A stretch of DNA of 64,000 nucleotides, taken from assembly GCF_000004075.3 (NCBI RefSeq), contig NC_026659.2, positions 27,112,272 to 27,176,271 on the forward strand. The letters run 5' to 3'. This document shows, piece by piece, positions 1 through 11,930 of this stretch (its first letter is position 1; each line of letters starts with the position of its first letter). The notes beneath the pieces were generated by a model that ran no database searches, was not told the origin of the DNA, and saw only the letters and a list, made by a program, of their open reading frames with translations. A program made the position numbers and the translations under genes. Source of the DNA: Cucumis sativus. Taxonomy: Eukaryota > Streptophyta > Magnoliopsida > Cucurbitales > Cucurbitaceae.

Positions 1-268
1 TAATAATAATAATAATAATCTATTCATTGATATGCCAAGATTTACACTTTTGCCTTCTTCTTCTTCCTTCCTTCACTCCATACTCAAAATCTCTCTACCC
101 TAATAATAGTAATAACAACAATACAAAATTTTTGGTGTTAAACTTAAAAGATAAAAGAATATAATGTAAGAGCCTAATCCCCTCCAGTATATACAAAAAT
201 GATCTATAACAAAAAAGAAAAGAAAAAAAGGGCACCGTTTAAAGGGTTTCCTTTCTTCTTGTTGTTGT

Positions 269-415
269 TCAATCATGCCAACAAAGAAGCATAACAACAC
301 AACGCCTAATAATGTAAAGCCTTGCTCTTTGTTGCCTCACAACTCCACCAAGCCCTCTGCTTGAGCCTCTTCTTTTGCTGCCACCATTGTTCATCATCAT
401 CATCTTCATATTCAT
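269..415 (-). CDS. RTFL/DVL: DVL/ROTUNDIFOLIA4-like small polypeptide, 48 aa
   Basis: Single-exon reading frame of 48 codons plus TGA. The C-terminal part carries the DVL/RTFL domain: residues 30-48 read [19 protein letters not shown], with the family's RRC and LLCWH core. The N-terminus is short, Met-rich ([12 protein letters not shown]) and basic (SKRRGSSRG), which suits the 50-residue class of this family. Known members are plant-specific plasma-membrane peptides that restrict cell proliferation along organ axes when overexpressed; that role is transferred from the family. I start at 415 because no in-frame ATG lies in the 150 nt upstream; several later Met codons are possible alternatives. 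A TATA box sits 123 nt upstream at 538-544. Downstream is AT-rich sequence to the window edge. Confidence is high for the family, lower for the exact start. Confidence 0.92.
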   Translation of the reverse strand: MNMKMMMMNNGGSKRRGSSRGLGGVVRQQRARLYIIRRCVVMLLCWHD

Positions 416-537
416 CTTCTTCTTCTTCTTCTTTTTAATTAACTTTTGATCGATATAATCTTTAAGGATTTTGTGTTTTGGGTTTTGGGTTTTGGTTTTG
501 GTTTGAGATGAGAGAAATGAAATGAAATGAAAGAGTC

Positions 538-544
538 TTATATA
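538..544 (-). promoter_or_regulatory. TATA box of the DVL-like gene
   Basis: Minus strand reads TATATAA, 123 nt before the ATG at 415. A start of transcription about 30 nt downstream would give a 5' leader of about 95 nt made of purine-rich and AAG-repeat sequence. Position and match are typical, but the start site is inferred. Confidence 0.6.
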
Positions 545-2471
545 GAAACACCAAGTGGGTGTGAGTCATCAATGAGTTGGCTTTTATTATTATTGAAAAA
601 TGTATAGAGAGTGGAGCGTGATATATTATTATAGAGAGTCTCTCATGTGTCCCCCATACCCACGAGACCAATCCTCTCTCACTTTGGACCCACATTTTTC
701 TTTTATATAAAATTTTCATTTCTTTTTTATTATATAGTTTTCTCACACACAATATGGAATCATATTATATATCACAATTTATTGCATGTATCAATGTGGT
801 CCAACCTCTTAGATATATATGTACACTCTTCTCATCTCATCCCAAATACTTTTCTTTTCCCCTTTTCTCTTTCTCAATTTATATTTCTTTTTAAAAAATG
901 GCCCGTACAAATACAACCATTAAACCTAAAGTATTTGTTGATTATAAATATAATAAATACACCTTGTATCGTTTATAGATCTTATAAATAAATGATTATA
1001 TATTTAGGAACGATCGTAAATATAAAAAATTAGATTTAAATATATTCTTATATATATAGTAATATTTGAAATTTCTATTAATTGATAGACATATTACAAA
1101 TATTGGTTGATTACGAACAAAAATGATAAACACAAATTTTAATTTTCTTATTCGGATATTTTAATTATTATTTCTAGAAAAGTATTGTTTAATATAATTC
1201 TTTCTAAACGGATTTGAATGAAAATATTCATTTAAATTAATATAGTTACCTCTCCTCCATTATTACAATCTTTGGAATGGATTTTCATGTTGTGTTTTTT
1301 GATGTGGGAAGGTGTGGTGCTTTTCATATTTTTTTCTTCTCCCATCTTCACTGTCTATGAGAATTATTTTTTGAGATAATTAGGTATATGGTAGGTTCAA
1401 TTATTCAATCATTTTTCTTATAGATTTCTTTTTTTTCCTATTAATTATAAATCTGTGGTAATTTTTAATTCATGAAAGACATTATTAAAGAATTGAACTG
1501 ATTATTAGTGGACATGTCTATGAGTTTGATGTATTGACAATAAAGAGTGGACAAAATGTTTCTATTATATTGTAATATAATATAAATAAATATGCATATA
1601 TGAAAAATTTTAAACTCAACTCTTGAGATTGAGATCTATTAGTGTAGATCATATCACTTGTAACATTTTAATATATTTACCATCGTTAATAGACTATTTA
1701 CAATTCTTTTAATTTCATTTATCCTTAGTTTTATAGTATTTCTAAATCAATGGCATTTTATCATTTATCGATATAAATACATTTTTATATATTGTATATA
1801 TTTAAAATAAAGCTACTACATTAAACAATGAAATCTATTTTAAAGATTGGAATTTAAAAATAAAAAATAACAACCCTTGAGATTTTATTTAAAAGTAAGA
1901 TAAAGATGTAGCATGGCTAAAAACTAGCTAGTATTGTTTATACTATACGTATATACCAATTAAAAATGCATAAACAACATCAAATATTCATAACTTCAGT
2001 GTATTTATTTTCATTAAGGAGTTGCATTTAGAACTTAAGCTTTGTAAATCTTCATTTAAGAGTACTTTTAAAGAACAATCATTTCATAAAACAACAGTTT
2101 AATAAGAAAAAGATGGAAGATTATATATAATACAACACATGTGATGAAAAATAAGGTCTCTAAAACATTAAAGTTGAAGAATGAAACATAAAGATAAAGA
2201 TAATGAACAAGTTGTGAGAAACAAAATCGATACCAATGCACAATGATAAAAGAAAAAGATAGATGACGAAACTTATAATTAGATATAAATTATAAGAGAG
2301 AGAGGGATGACTATATATATTATGAACATAAATAAATGCTTACATACGTTGTATCTAAAAGAGAAAGAAAAGTAAGGTTTGATGGTAGGAAATTAGAGGA
2401 CAAAGAATATTTAAGAGCATGGGGGAGGTCGGGTCCCCCAAAAGTATAGGGTGTATGTGCCTAAAGATTAG

Positions 2472-2501
2472 TGTGTGTGTGTGTGTTGTGTGTGTGTGTG
2501 T
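2472..2501. repeat. Interrupted GT dinucleotide microsatellite
   Basis: GT repeat with one interruption (GTTGTG in the middle), lying in a locally GC-richer patch of the desert. Confidence 0.85.
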
Positions 2502-5500
2502 AGGACTCGACCACCCACCACCACCCACCAGCACAGTGGGTCGGCCATTGAACCAACAAGGGCACCAAGTTTTCATTGTTTATCTATTTGCTACACCTTA
2601 TTTCTTCACTTCACGACATACATCATTAAAAAAACCTAGCCTACCACATTTTTCCTCTCTAACCCTTTTTTCCTTTTTCATTTTTCTCTTCAATTTTTGT
2701 CGGATCCCTAATAAATTCGTAACATTGTATTATATAATGTCCCCTTGTACTGTGTGTATAGATATTTGATTTTGGTGTTTGATTGCTTTCTGTTGTACAA
2801 ATGTTATGATGCAATGCCTTGTTATCACATGAGGTTTGATTTAGCCAAGATTTAAAGTCTGTCCATAAGTCTAAATTCAAAAGAAATAAAAGAAAATTGA
2901 AAGGCAACATGAAGAAAGGAAAGAAAAATTTAAACTTCTGCCTAGGGCTTTGCAATTTCAAGGGTATAATCTCTTTGACATTGTTGTCATCATATATAAC
3001 CACGAATGACTCACATTATAAATAATTTTATTCAATAACTCTAAGTGATCGAGAGAAGAAAACTCAAAAGAGAACTCTAACTTAAATCTCTATGGTTTGG
3101 TAAACTATACATGACTCACGATGAACAAACATATTCTCCTGGATAAGTCAATTAAGAGGGATCATATACTAGATAAATTATACACACACATTAAATACCC
3201 TAATTTTATTTCATTGTGCATATATATAAAAACTATTTTTTATCGTGATTTATAAGTTTAAATATATCTATGACCATTAGAATGATGTTCACATGAGGTC
3301 AATAATCTAAATATATAGTTTAGTGGATAAGACACCAAATGAATGATGTTATCGACAAACGTTGGAACTTTGGTTTTGTTTTTGTTTGGTATACATTTTT
3401 ACGAGGCATTAAGAGAGCAAATTAGAGTGACATGACATGTCACCCTCTCTATTTCCTACCATCATATTTAGACAAAATCTACCTTATTTTACAAAAGAGA
3501 GAAGGTGACCTTTTGATAGCTTAAACTTAATTCACCCTATAAAGTTGATTAGTTTTGTAGATTAATATAATCATAAAAGTTCTTTTTCCTAATACTTATA
3601 AAATAAACAAACTTGAGTCGTTTTTATAACCCTAATCAAATAGGATCTATGAGAGGGCCGTGAACATCTTTTTCAATTAATTAAGTAATTAGGTATCTCT
3701 AGCTATATATTTATATATATAGTTAGTTAGGTTTTGAGATAACCCATTTTCTCTAATTTTAACGAGATAAGTTAATTTAATCAAATGATAATCCATATTT
3801 GTTTACAGAAATAGACAATGATTGGAAGTAAATTATTGAGAGAGAGTAGAGAGCCATATTGTTTTATTCCGGAATTTATTGCACGTATTAGGGTTATAAT
3901 ATGATGATGAGAAATTGAGAGCTCAACCTAATAATAATAATGACAAATTAAAAGCTGGGTTTAAATTATAGTATATGGTTCTAAAGTGCAACTTTTGGCT
4001 GCATTCCCATTTCAGATTCTTTTCGTTAGCTGGGAAATATTATGAATTATTTCAATGTGTCTTATCAAATTAATGTCACCTAATTAAACTATATATACAT
4101 TTTTGCATTTATTAAGATTCACCAATAACATTGCCTTATACTTCAATTTCCAACCTAACAAATTTTCCTATTTTTTCCTCTCCATCCCAATAATTTTGTT
4201 AAGATGATCATGAAAGAGAGAGAGAGAGAGAAAATCCAATAATTTTAAGTTAGTTTCTCAGCTATTAACGTTATATCTAACACAGTAACACTAACACATG
4301 TTTCAATAATATAAAATTAAAATTTTTCTTCACATACGACCTTAATTAGGTTCAACTTTGAAAGTCTATCATCAATAACATAAGTCTATATGCAATAGAG
4401 TCATGGTGAAGAAGGTGAGTAGGAAGGAAGGAGGGGTTAATTAGAAAATATAAGTGTAAAGTTTAGATGAATGAGGAAAGGAAAGGCAGTAGAGAATTGA
4501 ATAACAAATAGATGTAATGTGTAATAAATAAAAGAAGGAATGAGAATTGGGGAAGAAGGAAATGTAATGTTGAGATATTTAGGGGTTAATAAATATAAAG
4601 TTGAATTAGGGTACCCCAATTTGCATGGCTTTGAACACACTCAAAATCAGCCTGGAATTCTGACACACTTGTCTCTTTTCATTCATTAATTTCATTTAAT
4701 TATGTGTCTTTATATATTATAATCTTTTAGATATATAATGGGACACTACACTACCTATCACTCCATATCTATATCTATGTAATTAATTATATATAGGAGC
4801 TCCTGAGAATGGCTCTTTGGCTTTTGGGCAGCTTCAAATGAAACTAATCCCACACTCAACACGATTTCCAAAAACCCTCTCTAGTTTTTTCAACACATCA
4901 CCAACTCAACGGTATATTCTAAAAAATAAATCAAGTTACAAATTTATTGGTTAAATTACATGATATAATTATATTAGTTTCACACTCAATCTCTGTGCTT
5001 TCATATCCATTTTCATTTTTCAACTTTTTTTTTATTTCTTATCTAATTCTATCAATAATTTTTAAAAGATCAAGTTAAAATTTGAAAATTAGAAAAAGTA
5101 ACTTTCAAAAAGTGGTTTTTGCAATTTGGAATTTGGTTAAGAGCTCAACTATTGTTTTTCTTTTTTAAAAAAATACAAATTATAGCTTAATTTTCAAAAG
5201 AAAAAAAATGTTGAACCAAACAATAATTTAAAATATACAGTAGATTCATGATCTTTTGATTTTTTTTTTAATAGATAGATGGATTTCAATTTTTTTAAAA
5301 ATATATATAAAATTTTAAGAATGAGCCAGTTTGCTATAAATAATTTTGAATTTTATGTTTATAATGAATCTTAAACCTCCAATTTTGTCTCTAGTAAATT
5401 TACCAATTATTTTAAGTATATATAAACACAACTTTCCATCTTCAAATTTCTTTGTTTTCTTAAATAGTTAGTGAAAGTTACATAAACACACAGCTCTTTT

Positions 5501-7042
5501 ATAAGTAATATAAAAACTATGATAAGAGAATTATTTGAGAAAAAACAAACACAAATTTAAATAATTATTAAATTAAATGACGTTTTAGAGTATTAAAACG
5601 ATTGCTTAAAAGAAAAACTAAGAAATTATACAAAAAGCAAAGGGAAAAATAAGGATATTTAGAAGGGAAAAAGTAGAAAGAAGAAAAGCAAAGGCACCTG
5701 GGGGTGTCTCGTGCTCCTCCCAATTGGTATTATAATAATTTCTCACTCATTTCAATATTCAAACCACACGTTCACTACAATTCTTCTTCTTCTTGGAGCT
5801 ATTTGGATGTGTGAATTTTAATTATTGCCAACTTTGGCTAATGTGATATGTTCTTAGGATCATTTATTACTCTTACTCTTAACTTGACTGGTTAGAGTGT
5901 TGATATAAAATTAAATTCAATTTAGTACAACAAGAAAACAATAAATGGTTGGCAATAAAGAAAAAGAAAAATTTTCTGTTTTTACATTCACAATACTGAA
6001 TGCTATATGTTCTAAGATGTAATTTTATTTAAGTTCTTTGTTAAAGAAAAGCTTTTTAACTTATGATTTTCAATGTCTCATAAAATGATTAGAAGAGTAA
6101 AATCAATTATCGTTCCCAATAACAATTTAAAAAGAAAACAATAGAAACATAATAAAATATCCTAAAATTTGTTTTAACCATCAAAGTTTAGTCCATAGAT
6201 TTGTAGCAATAAGTATATTTGATTCCTAAAATCTTGAAATTTGAGAATTTTGGGTGGATGATTCCTATTTTTTATATTATAATTATTTAATCAATATCAA
6301 TAAAAATTAGCGTGGATTAACTAAATTTAAAATATACAAATCAAAATGATAGTTTAATAAATTGAAATAGGTGTGTTAAGATCTTTAAAACCTATTAATA
6401 GAAAATTGAGAACCGAAAGTCTCTCTTAAAACATTATACCCTAAATAAATAAATAAAAAAGATAAGGTTGTACTTAGGAAAGAGATTGAAATTACCTGTA
6501 AAGGTAAAAAAAATGAGAAAGACAGAGAGAAAAATAACATGAAATTTTATTTTGTTTATTGTGAAAAAGGAAATATATATATAGAAAACAAGAACAATAA
6601 TTTAGGGAGAGAGAGAAGAAAGAAAGAGAAGTGACAGAAAAGCAAAAATGATACATACGAAAATACACAAAAGAGACAAAGTTTAGTAAGTAAATAAAAG
6701 TTTGAAGAAAAGATTACAAGAATCATTATAATGTTTTTACTGAGATTCTTCCAACTTTATTATTATTATTTTGAAAAGAAAAGAAAAGAAAAGAAAAGAA
6801 AAAAAGAAAACAAAAGAGATTGTTTGTACAAAACAAGGAATGGTCAGAATTGCACGTGAACTTCTTTATTTTAGTTTTCATTGCCTTTTATCATTATGTT
6901 ATTTCAATTCACATTTCCCCATTTGGTTTTTTCCCTTTTACGTTTCTTCATATCACTACACACCAAAACTCCCCCACGTGGATTCCCCTCTCTACCTTTT
7001 TCTCTCTACCATTTTTATTATCTTCACTTACTACTTCACATA

Positions 7043-7069
7043 CCCTAACCCTAACCCTAACCCTAACCC
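7043..7069. repeat. Telomere-like CCCTAA tandem repeat
   Basis: Four perfect CCCTAA units plus a partial CCC. The unit is six bases, whereas the usual plant telomere unit is CCCTAAA, so this is an interstitial telomere-like microsatellite and not a canonical plant telomere fragment. Confidence 0.85.
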
Positions 7070-7412
7070 ACATACACATTCTTTCATTATATTTCAACAA
7101 TATGGGGACTGCTCATTTCCATTTTCTCCATCATATCAGAATAACTTTGTTTCTGTTTCAGAATAATACTTTCATGAAACTTCTTTCCTTCTCTTTTTCC
7201 TTTCAACTCTCCTTTTCATTTTGTACTAAATATCTATCAATTAATTGGATCTGCTTTTTTTATTAACTTTTTCACACTCAATATCTATCCAAGTATCCAT
7301 TCAACATATGCTTTTAAAAGCTACCCATTTGTTTTTACGAGAAAAGAAAAAAAATACCTACTTTTCATAACATTTGACATTCTCTCAAACTTACTAATCG
7401 ACTCATTTATAG

Positions 7413-7413
7413 T

Positions 7414-7437
<24 letters not shown>
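7413..7437. repeat. Homopolymer run of 25 T
   Basis: An uninterrupted T tract. It could be the poly(A) tail of an old minus-strand retro-insertion, but no element body was recognised beside it. Confidence 0.85.
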
Positions 7438-7444
<7 letters not shown>

Positions 7445-8188
7445 TTTAGATTTTAAAAAGTAGATAACCAAAACGAAAAAAATAACTTAATAGGTGAAAA
7501 AAATAATAATGTTTATCAAACTCTATTTGAATTTTTTTTAAATGTTAGCTGTTGAGTATATACAATCAATCTTATTAATTGTCTTCTACCCCTAACTAAA
7601 ATGCTACCAACCCAAGACTCGAATTTAGAATACATCTCCTGTAGCTAGCTTAGATGTAGCTTGACGACTAAAATGAGCGTTAAGAAAGTGTACTCGTTAG
7701 AAGAAAAAATATATATAAGAGATGGAAAAATCAATCATATTTCTAATAACGTTTTAGTCGATAATATATATTTAAGCTAAGTATTAACGATGATAGAGCG
7801 AGCTAAAACAAAAAATTGGGTGTGTGGTTAGATTGTAGGAAGCAATTTAGAAAAGAATTTGTTTTGTTCTTGAATAGAACCAATGCTACATATGAGTAGT
7901 TACAGCTTGGTGTGGCACTGTGAAAGATATTAAAAGATTTAATGTCTAATAATTAATTAATGTTGTTGTTGACTAAAATGATACAGCTAAGGTTTTTATG
8001 TTGATGTTCCACCACTTCTCTTAACAATTTCATTCATAAACCTCTCACTTCTTTACTACATTACATTACAATCCTTCTTTTCAATTCCTCCTATCTATTT
8101 CTCATCTTATACCTTCAAAATGGATTAAAGAACAACACATCTTTTCATCTGTATTTCAAACAGAGCATTCTTCTATAACATTTCTTTG

Positions 8189-8286
8189 TGGGCCTTTACA
8201 TTTTGGGCCGACCCGTAAGTATAACATGGCATTGCTGGTTCTGGGGCTACCTAATGGGCTCTCAAATTATTATTATACGAGGCCCA
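8189..8286. promoter_or_regulatory. Cluster of four site II-like TGGGCY elements
   Basis: TGGGCC at 8189 and 8204, TGGGCT at 8255 and GGCCCA at 8281, all within 98 bp. Such elements are TCP-type binding sites common in promoters of growth and ribosomal genes. No clear TATA box or gene follows on either strand; the nearest gene, GATL, ends about 1 kb to the right and points this way. Function is uncertain. Confidence 0.35.
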
Positions 8287-9278
8287 CACCCATGGAGACA
8301 ATGAACAAAATTAATCTTATAGAGGTTAATATGTGCTTAGCTTAATAGATAAAGATAAGGTATATCAAGTTTCAATAATTGAGCACTGAAGAGTAGAGAT
8401 ATAATACATACTCAGATTCAATGTGTTGTTGCTATCATATAGTTTCAATATTAACAATAATCTATTGTGTTTGTAACGAAAGTTTGGTACCCTACCGACC
8501 ATGAATTTGTACTTTCGAGAGAAATTAAACAATCGTCCTATACAATAGAGAACAACTCATACACATGTGGTGTTTGACCATGAACACTTAAACCACTGTT
8601 TAGAATAGAGAGTTCGAGATATATTTTAACATCCCTACTTGAATAAGAGCTGCTTTACTAATTTTCTTTATTTGCTTGCTATTTTATAGTGGGTGTGTAC
8701 ATATAAACTAAGCAATAAAATGACATTTATTCACAGACCAAATTTTACTTTCACTTTACTCTTTATTTATTCTATTTTTTCTGAAAAAGAAAAAAATCAA
8801 TCTTTATCCTAAACTTGTGGAGCCTTATCATCAACTTGCACAAACCAAATTTCATTCTAATTCTTTAATTGTTTTTCAATGTTAAAAAGTATTCCTATAT
8901 TTTTAATTAATCTTGTTGGTCTATGAAAGTTTAAGGATAATATGTTAGGTATTTTTTAAAATAAATGACAAATTTCAATAATATTTTTCATAGTTTTACC
9001 CCAAAAAAAAGAGAAAAAAAAACTCATAAAAATACACATTTCAAAGTAGATAAGACACAAAAATTTGTCTAAAACGTTTGTTGTTCAATAATAATATCAA
9101 CTTTATAATTCTTAGTCGTCTACAATCAAATTCAATCTAAATTACATCATGACAAAGAAGATTCAACCTCAAAGATTAAAAAAAATTTGTAGCTTCTTCA
9201 CAAAAAACGAATCCATTTTTACATAAACCACCGTCACCGGCGGCATTGACAGCGACCCTTTCCCTTCCGGCGCCAACT

Positions 9279-10280
9279 TCAATTATCAGAAAATAGAGAA
9301 GAATGACGAGAAAGATCATAAGGAGCCCACAAGCTATCAAGTGGACAAGGCTTCTTAGCATCTAATCTCAACCATGGCTTCCCCTTTCCACTCCAATGGA
9401 GTAAACTCGCCGGACCAGGATGAAGATCCCTACAAACCCCTTTCAAATTATCCCCACCCAACCCATGTTGGTTCCATCGATGCTCAACTCCTTCAACATC
9501 CCCTGCAAAAACAAGCAAAAATGGAGGCAACGATCCCAGTTCATAAATTCTGTTCTTCTTCTGAATCTTCATCCATTTATCAAGCCTCTCCGTGTATTTC
9601 CCTTCCCTCCATTTCCCCAAATCGATCACCATCACCCCTGTGTTGAAATAACACGCTCTCCGCCCTTCAAACGCCGCCGCATATTCTGAATTCATCCAGA
9701 ATTTCGCCGTGAAGTAGTTCGTAAAATTCGCATGGCAATACTCCGGCGCTCCCAACACGTGATTCCCTAAATTTATCTTCCATAGCTTCGCTACGTCGTC
9801 CACCACTACCAGATCTGAATCGAAGTAAATGATTCGATTAACGGTGACTGGTAATAGTTCTGCCAAGTACATTCTCGCGTAATTCAATGGCTGATCTAGA
9901 GCTCGTCGAACTGAGTAGGTGATTTTTCCTCTCACGAGATTTGAATCAAAATGGTAAAGATGGAAATTCAGGTAAGGAAATGTAGTGGTGATGACGCGTC
10001 GTAGCTCTAAACGACGGTGCGTGACAATAAAGTGAAACACTATGTTTTCCGGGCAGGATGAGTGCTGAAGTACTGAAAACACTCCAGCTACTGATCCTCG
10101 GAGATAGGTAGCGTCTAAAGTCATGGCGATATGGATAACGGAAGGCTTCATCGTCCTTTGACATTCCCGGCCGTTTTGGAATGCCGGTGCTTCTCTAAAA
10201 AGCGGCAACTCGGCGGATACGACCGTCGAGGGGAAGCGTACGGTGAGGGCAAGGAAGAAGAGTAAAACCAAAAAAGCCAT
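9279..10280 (-). CDS. GATL: GATL-family galacturonosyltransferase-like protein, 333 aa
   Basis: Intronless frame encoding a GT8-family glycosyltransferase of the GATL clade. GATL proteins act in the secretory pathway and have been linked to pectin and xylan synthesis. A hydrophobic N-terminus (residues 2-22) looks like a signal peptide or signal anchor. The clade motif [15 protein letters not shown] follows at residues 26-40. The metal- and nucleotide-sugar-binding DxD is DSD at 154-156 within [14 protein letters not shown], and the C-terminal HxxGxxKPW motif is HWSGKGKPW at 295-303. Cys-rich segments ([23 protein letters not shown]) also fit. Length is near the usual 340-390. The 5' leader runs through CT-rich sequence on the minus strand. 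Exact orthologue among GATL members cannot be fixed by eye, nor can the donor substrate. Confidence 0.95.
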   Translation of the reverse strand: MAFLVLLFFLALTVRFPSTVVSAELPLFREAPAFQNGRECQRTMKPSVIHIAMTLDATYLRGSVAGVFSVLQHSSCPENIVFHFIVTHRRLELRRVITTTFPYLNFHLYHFDSNLVRGKITYSVRRALDQPLNYARMYLAELLPVTVNRIIYFDSDLVVVDDVAKLWKINLGNHVLGAPEYCHANFTNYFTAKFWMNSEYAAAFEGRRACYFNTGVMVIDLGKWREGKYTERLDKWMKIQKKNRIYELGSLPPFLLVFAGDVEGVEHRWNQHGLGGDNLKGVCRDLHPGPASLLHWSGKGKPWLRLDAKKPCPLDSLWAPYDLSRHSSLFSDN

Positions 10281-11805
10281 TAGGGCAAATATTTTTCCTT
10301 CTGGGAGACGAAGAGGAAAAGGAAAAGGAAAAGGTAGACGAAGGCTTTGAGAAGAAGAGAGGGGTAAATTGGGAATTTAGAGTAAAATTACTTTTTTGGT
10401 GGGGCCGGAATATTAAACGGACAAAAGAAGCCAGGCTGGCATTTAAACATCGCCGTGACTGCAGTCGGGTTTTTATTTCGTGTGGACGCGCCTACACAAT
10501 CCCTTTCGTGAAAGAGCCGCACGATCCATCGGATGATGGGAACAAATTTGAGAGGTAGTTGGTTTGAGTTGAGAGCGTTGGATTGAAGGGAAGGGGTGTG
10601 AATATGAATGTTTAAAAATTAATGAATTGATTGGGAAGGGGTAGGGGTAGCACTTGCGTAAGAGTAATAGTGTAGCATCATTAGCCCCCCGGTATTTGCT
10701 TTGATTGGAGACAAACACAATAATATCTAAATCTAAACCCTATGGTATTTTTAGGAATTTTAATTTTTCTTTCTTATTTAATTTAATGTTAACCTCTCTT
10801 GTCCTTTACTACTTTTGTAAATTAAATGCTCACAATTATTCAAATGCTTTCAATTGCTTTCTTTGCCCCCCCATCCCCCCTGTGTATTTATGGCAATTTT
10901 AGTGGTTGGTTTTCGATGTGGGAGTGGGACAAATTTAAAATATTCCGTGAAGCTCATTTTGGATTACTTTCATTGTCCCCGAAGAGGAACCTCGTGAACG
11001 CTTAACACTACCTTCCCTCACTTTTTCTTTCCTTCTTCTTCTTCTTCTTCCGTACTATATTATTAGATAATATATGGTGCCTCTCTTTAACTTTGTTATT
11101 CACAAGTCACTCTCCACAGATTAACCAAATCTTAGACTCTTTTATTTCTAAGGTTATTTTCTTTCCCAAACACAACAAAAATTATTTACATATCGATTAT
11201 CTACTCTTTTCTTTTGATTGGATCAAGATCAAAATCAAAGAAAAGCATGTAAGCGCTAGGATTTTTGTTGCATTTTTTTTAGAAGAGTTTTATAGACATA
11301 GTAATTGTTCATATTTGTTGATTTTTTTAATAAAGAAAATAAAATAGAAATTGGGAGATTTACAATAGAAGAAGGTAGGCATGACAGACTATACATATTG
11401 AATGAAGTTCATTTCCACCAATTGAATTAAAATAAACATTTTTCTTTTTCGTGTATGATGATAATTTTTTTTTTTTTTTTTTTTGCAACCTTTTTTAGAA
11501 ATAGGGCAGTGTAAACCATATTCTTAAAAACTAACTAAATTACTAAAAGGTTTAGAAGTTAACCAATTAACGAGTATATTTTGAACACTCAATAACCAAA
11601 GACACACTCCATAGTTCATAGAGCATAACTCGTTTAGTTTATTTTATTAGCTAGTAGCTCGTTATAATAATTTCACCAAATCTCTAATTGCATTTTTTTA
11701 AAAATAAAAACAATAAAATGAATGAAATTTCAATTACTATCCTACATTTATAAGAGAACGTAAAAATGTATTTGAATATATTGAGTGGTCCGTGAACATG
11801 GTCTA

Positions 11806-11930
11806 TGGGCTTCACCAACTACCAAGTAAGTAGTTTGATGGGCTGACCCATCTACTTTTAGTGGGCCGCTAGCTCACTCCTTCCTACTCCCACGTCTCTC
11901 ACCTACAACTCTCTCATTTATATATATACT
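11806..11930 (+). promoter_or_regulatory. Orphan promoter-like site II cluster with TATA box
   Basis: TGGGCT at 11806 and 11839 and TGGGCC at 11862 are followed by a TATA-rich box (TTTATATATATA, about 11917-11929). This order matches plant promoters for snoRNA, ribosomal and other growth genes. No coding frame follows, and no convincing box C/D or H/ACA RNA was seen in the next 500 nt. Confidence 0.35.

Larger units (their letters stand above)
546..9278. other. AT-rich intergenic desert, no gene supported
   Basis: About 8.7 kb of AT-rich sequence. Open frames of 60-150 codons at 2355-2769, 2659-3003, 4437-4640 and 6771-7266 are low-complexity (Phe/Ser/Leu or Lys runs), overlap each other on both strands and match no family I know. 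It holds an imperfect GT repeat (2472-2501), a short GA repeat (near 4217-4231), CCCTAA repeats (7043-7069), a 25-T run (7413-7437) and a cluster of TGGGCY elements (8189-8286). The piece at 2420-2575 is more GC-rich than its surroundings but has no recognisable product. Confidence 0.7.

Noticed and set aside
6771..7266. Two overlapping 131- and 148-codon frames
   Set aside because: Composition is pyrimidine-run Phe/Ser/Leu/His with repeat-encoded Pro-Asn or Leu-Thr; no promoter, splice or family signal.
9176..9361. 61-codon hydrophobic frame overlapping the GATL 3' end on the same strand
   Set aside because: It lies in another frame of a conserved gene end and its later part is low-quality sequence; GATL explains the region.
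10577..10590. TTGGATTGAAGGGA, identical to positions 2-15 of miR159
   Set aside because: No complementary arm for a hairpin nearby, and the opposite strand as a target would mismatch the last six positions.
10914..10923. CGATGTGGGA, the reverse complement of the plant snRNA upstream element, with a TAAATA 24 nt away
   Set aside because: Spacing suits a U6-type promoter, but no U6, U3 or other snRNA sequence follows on the minus strand.
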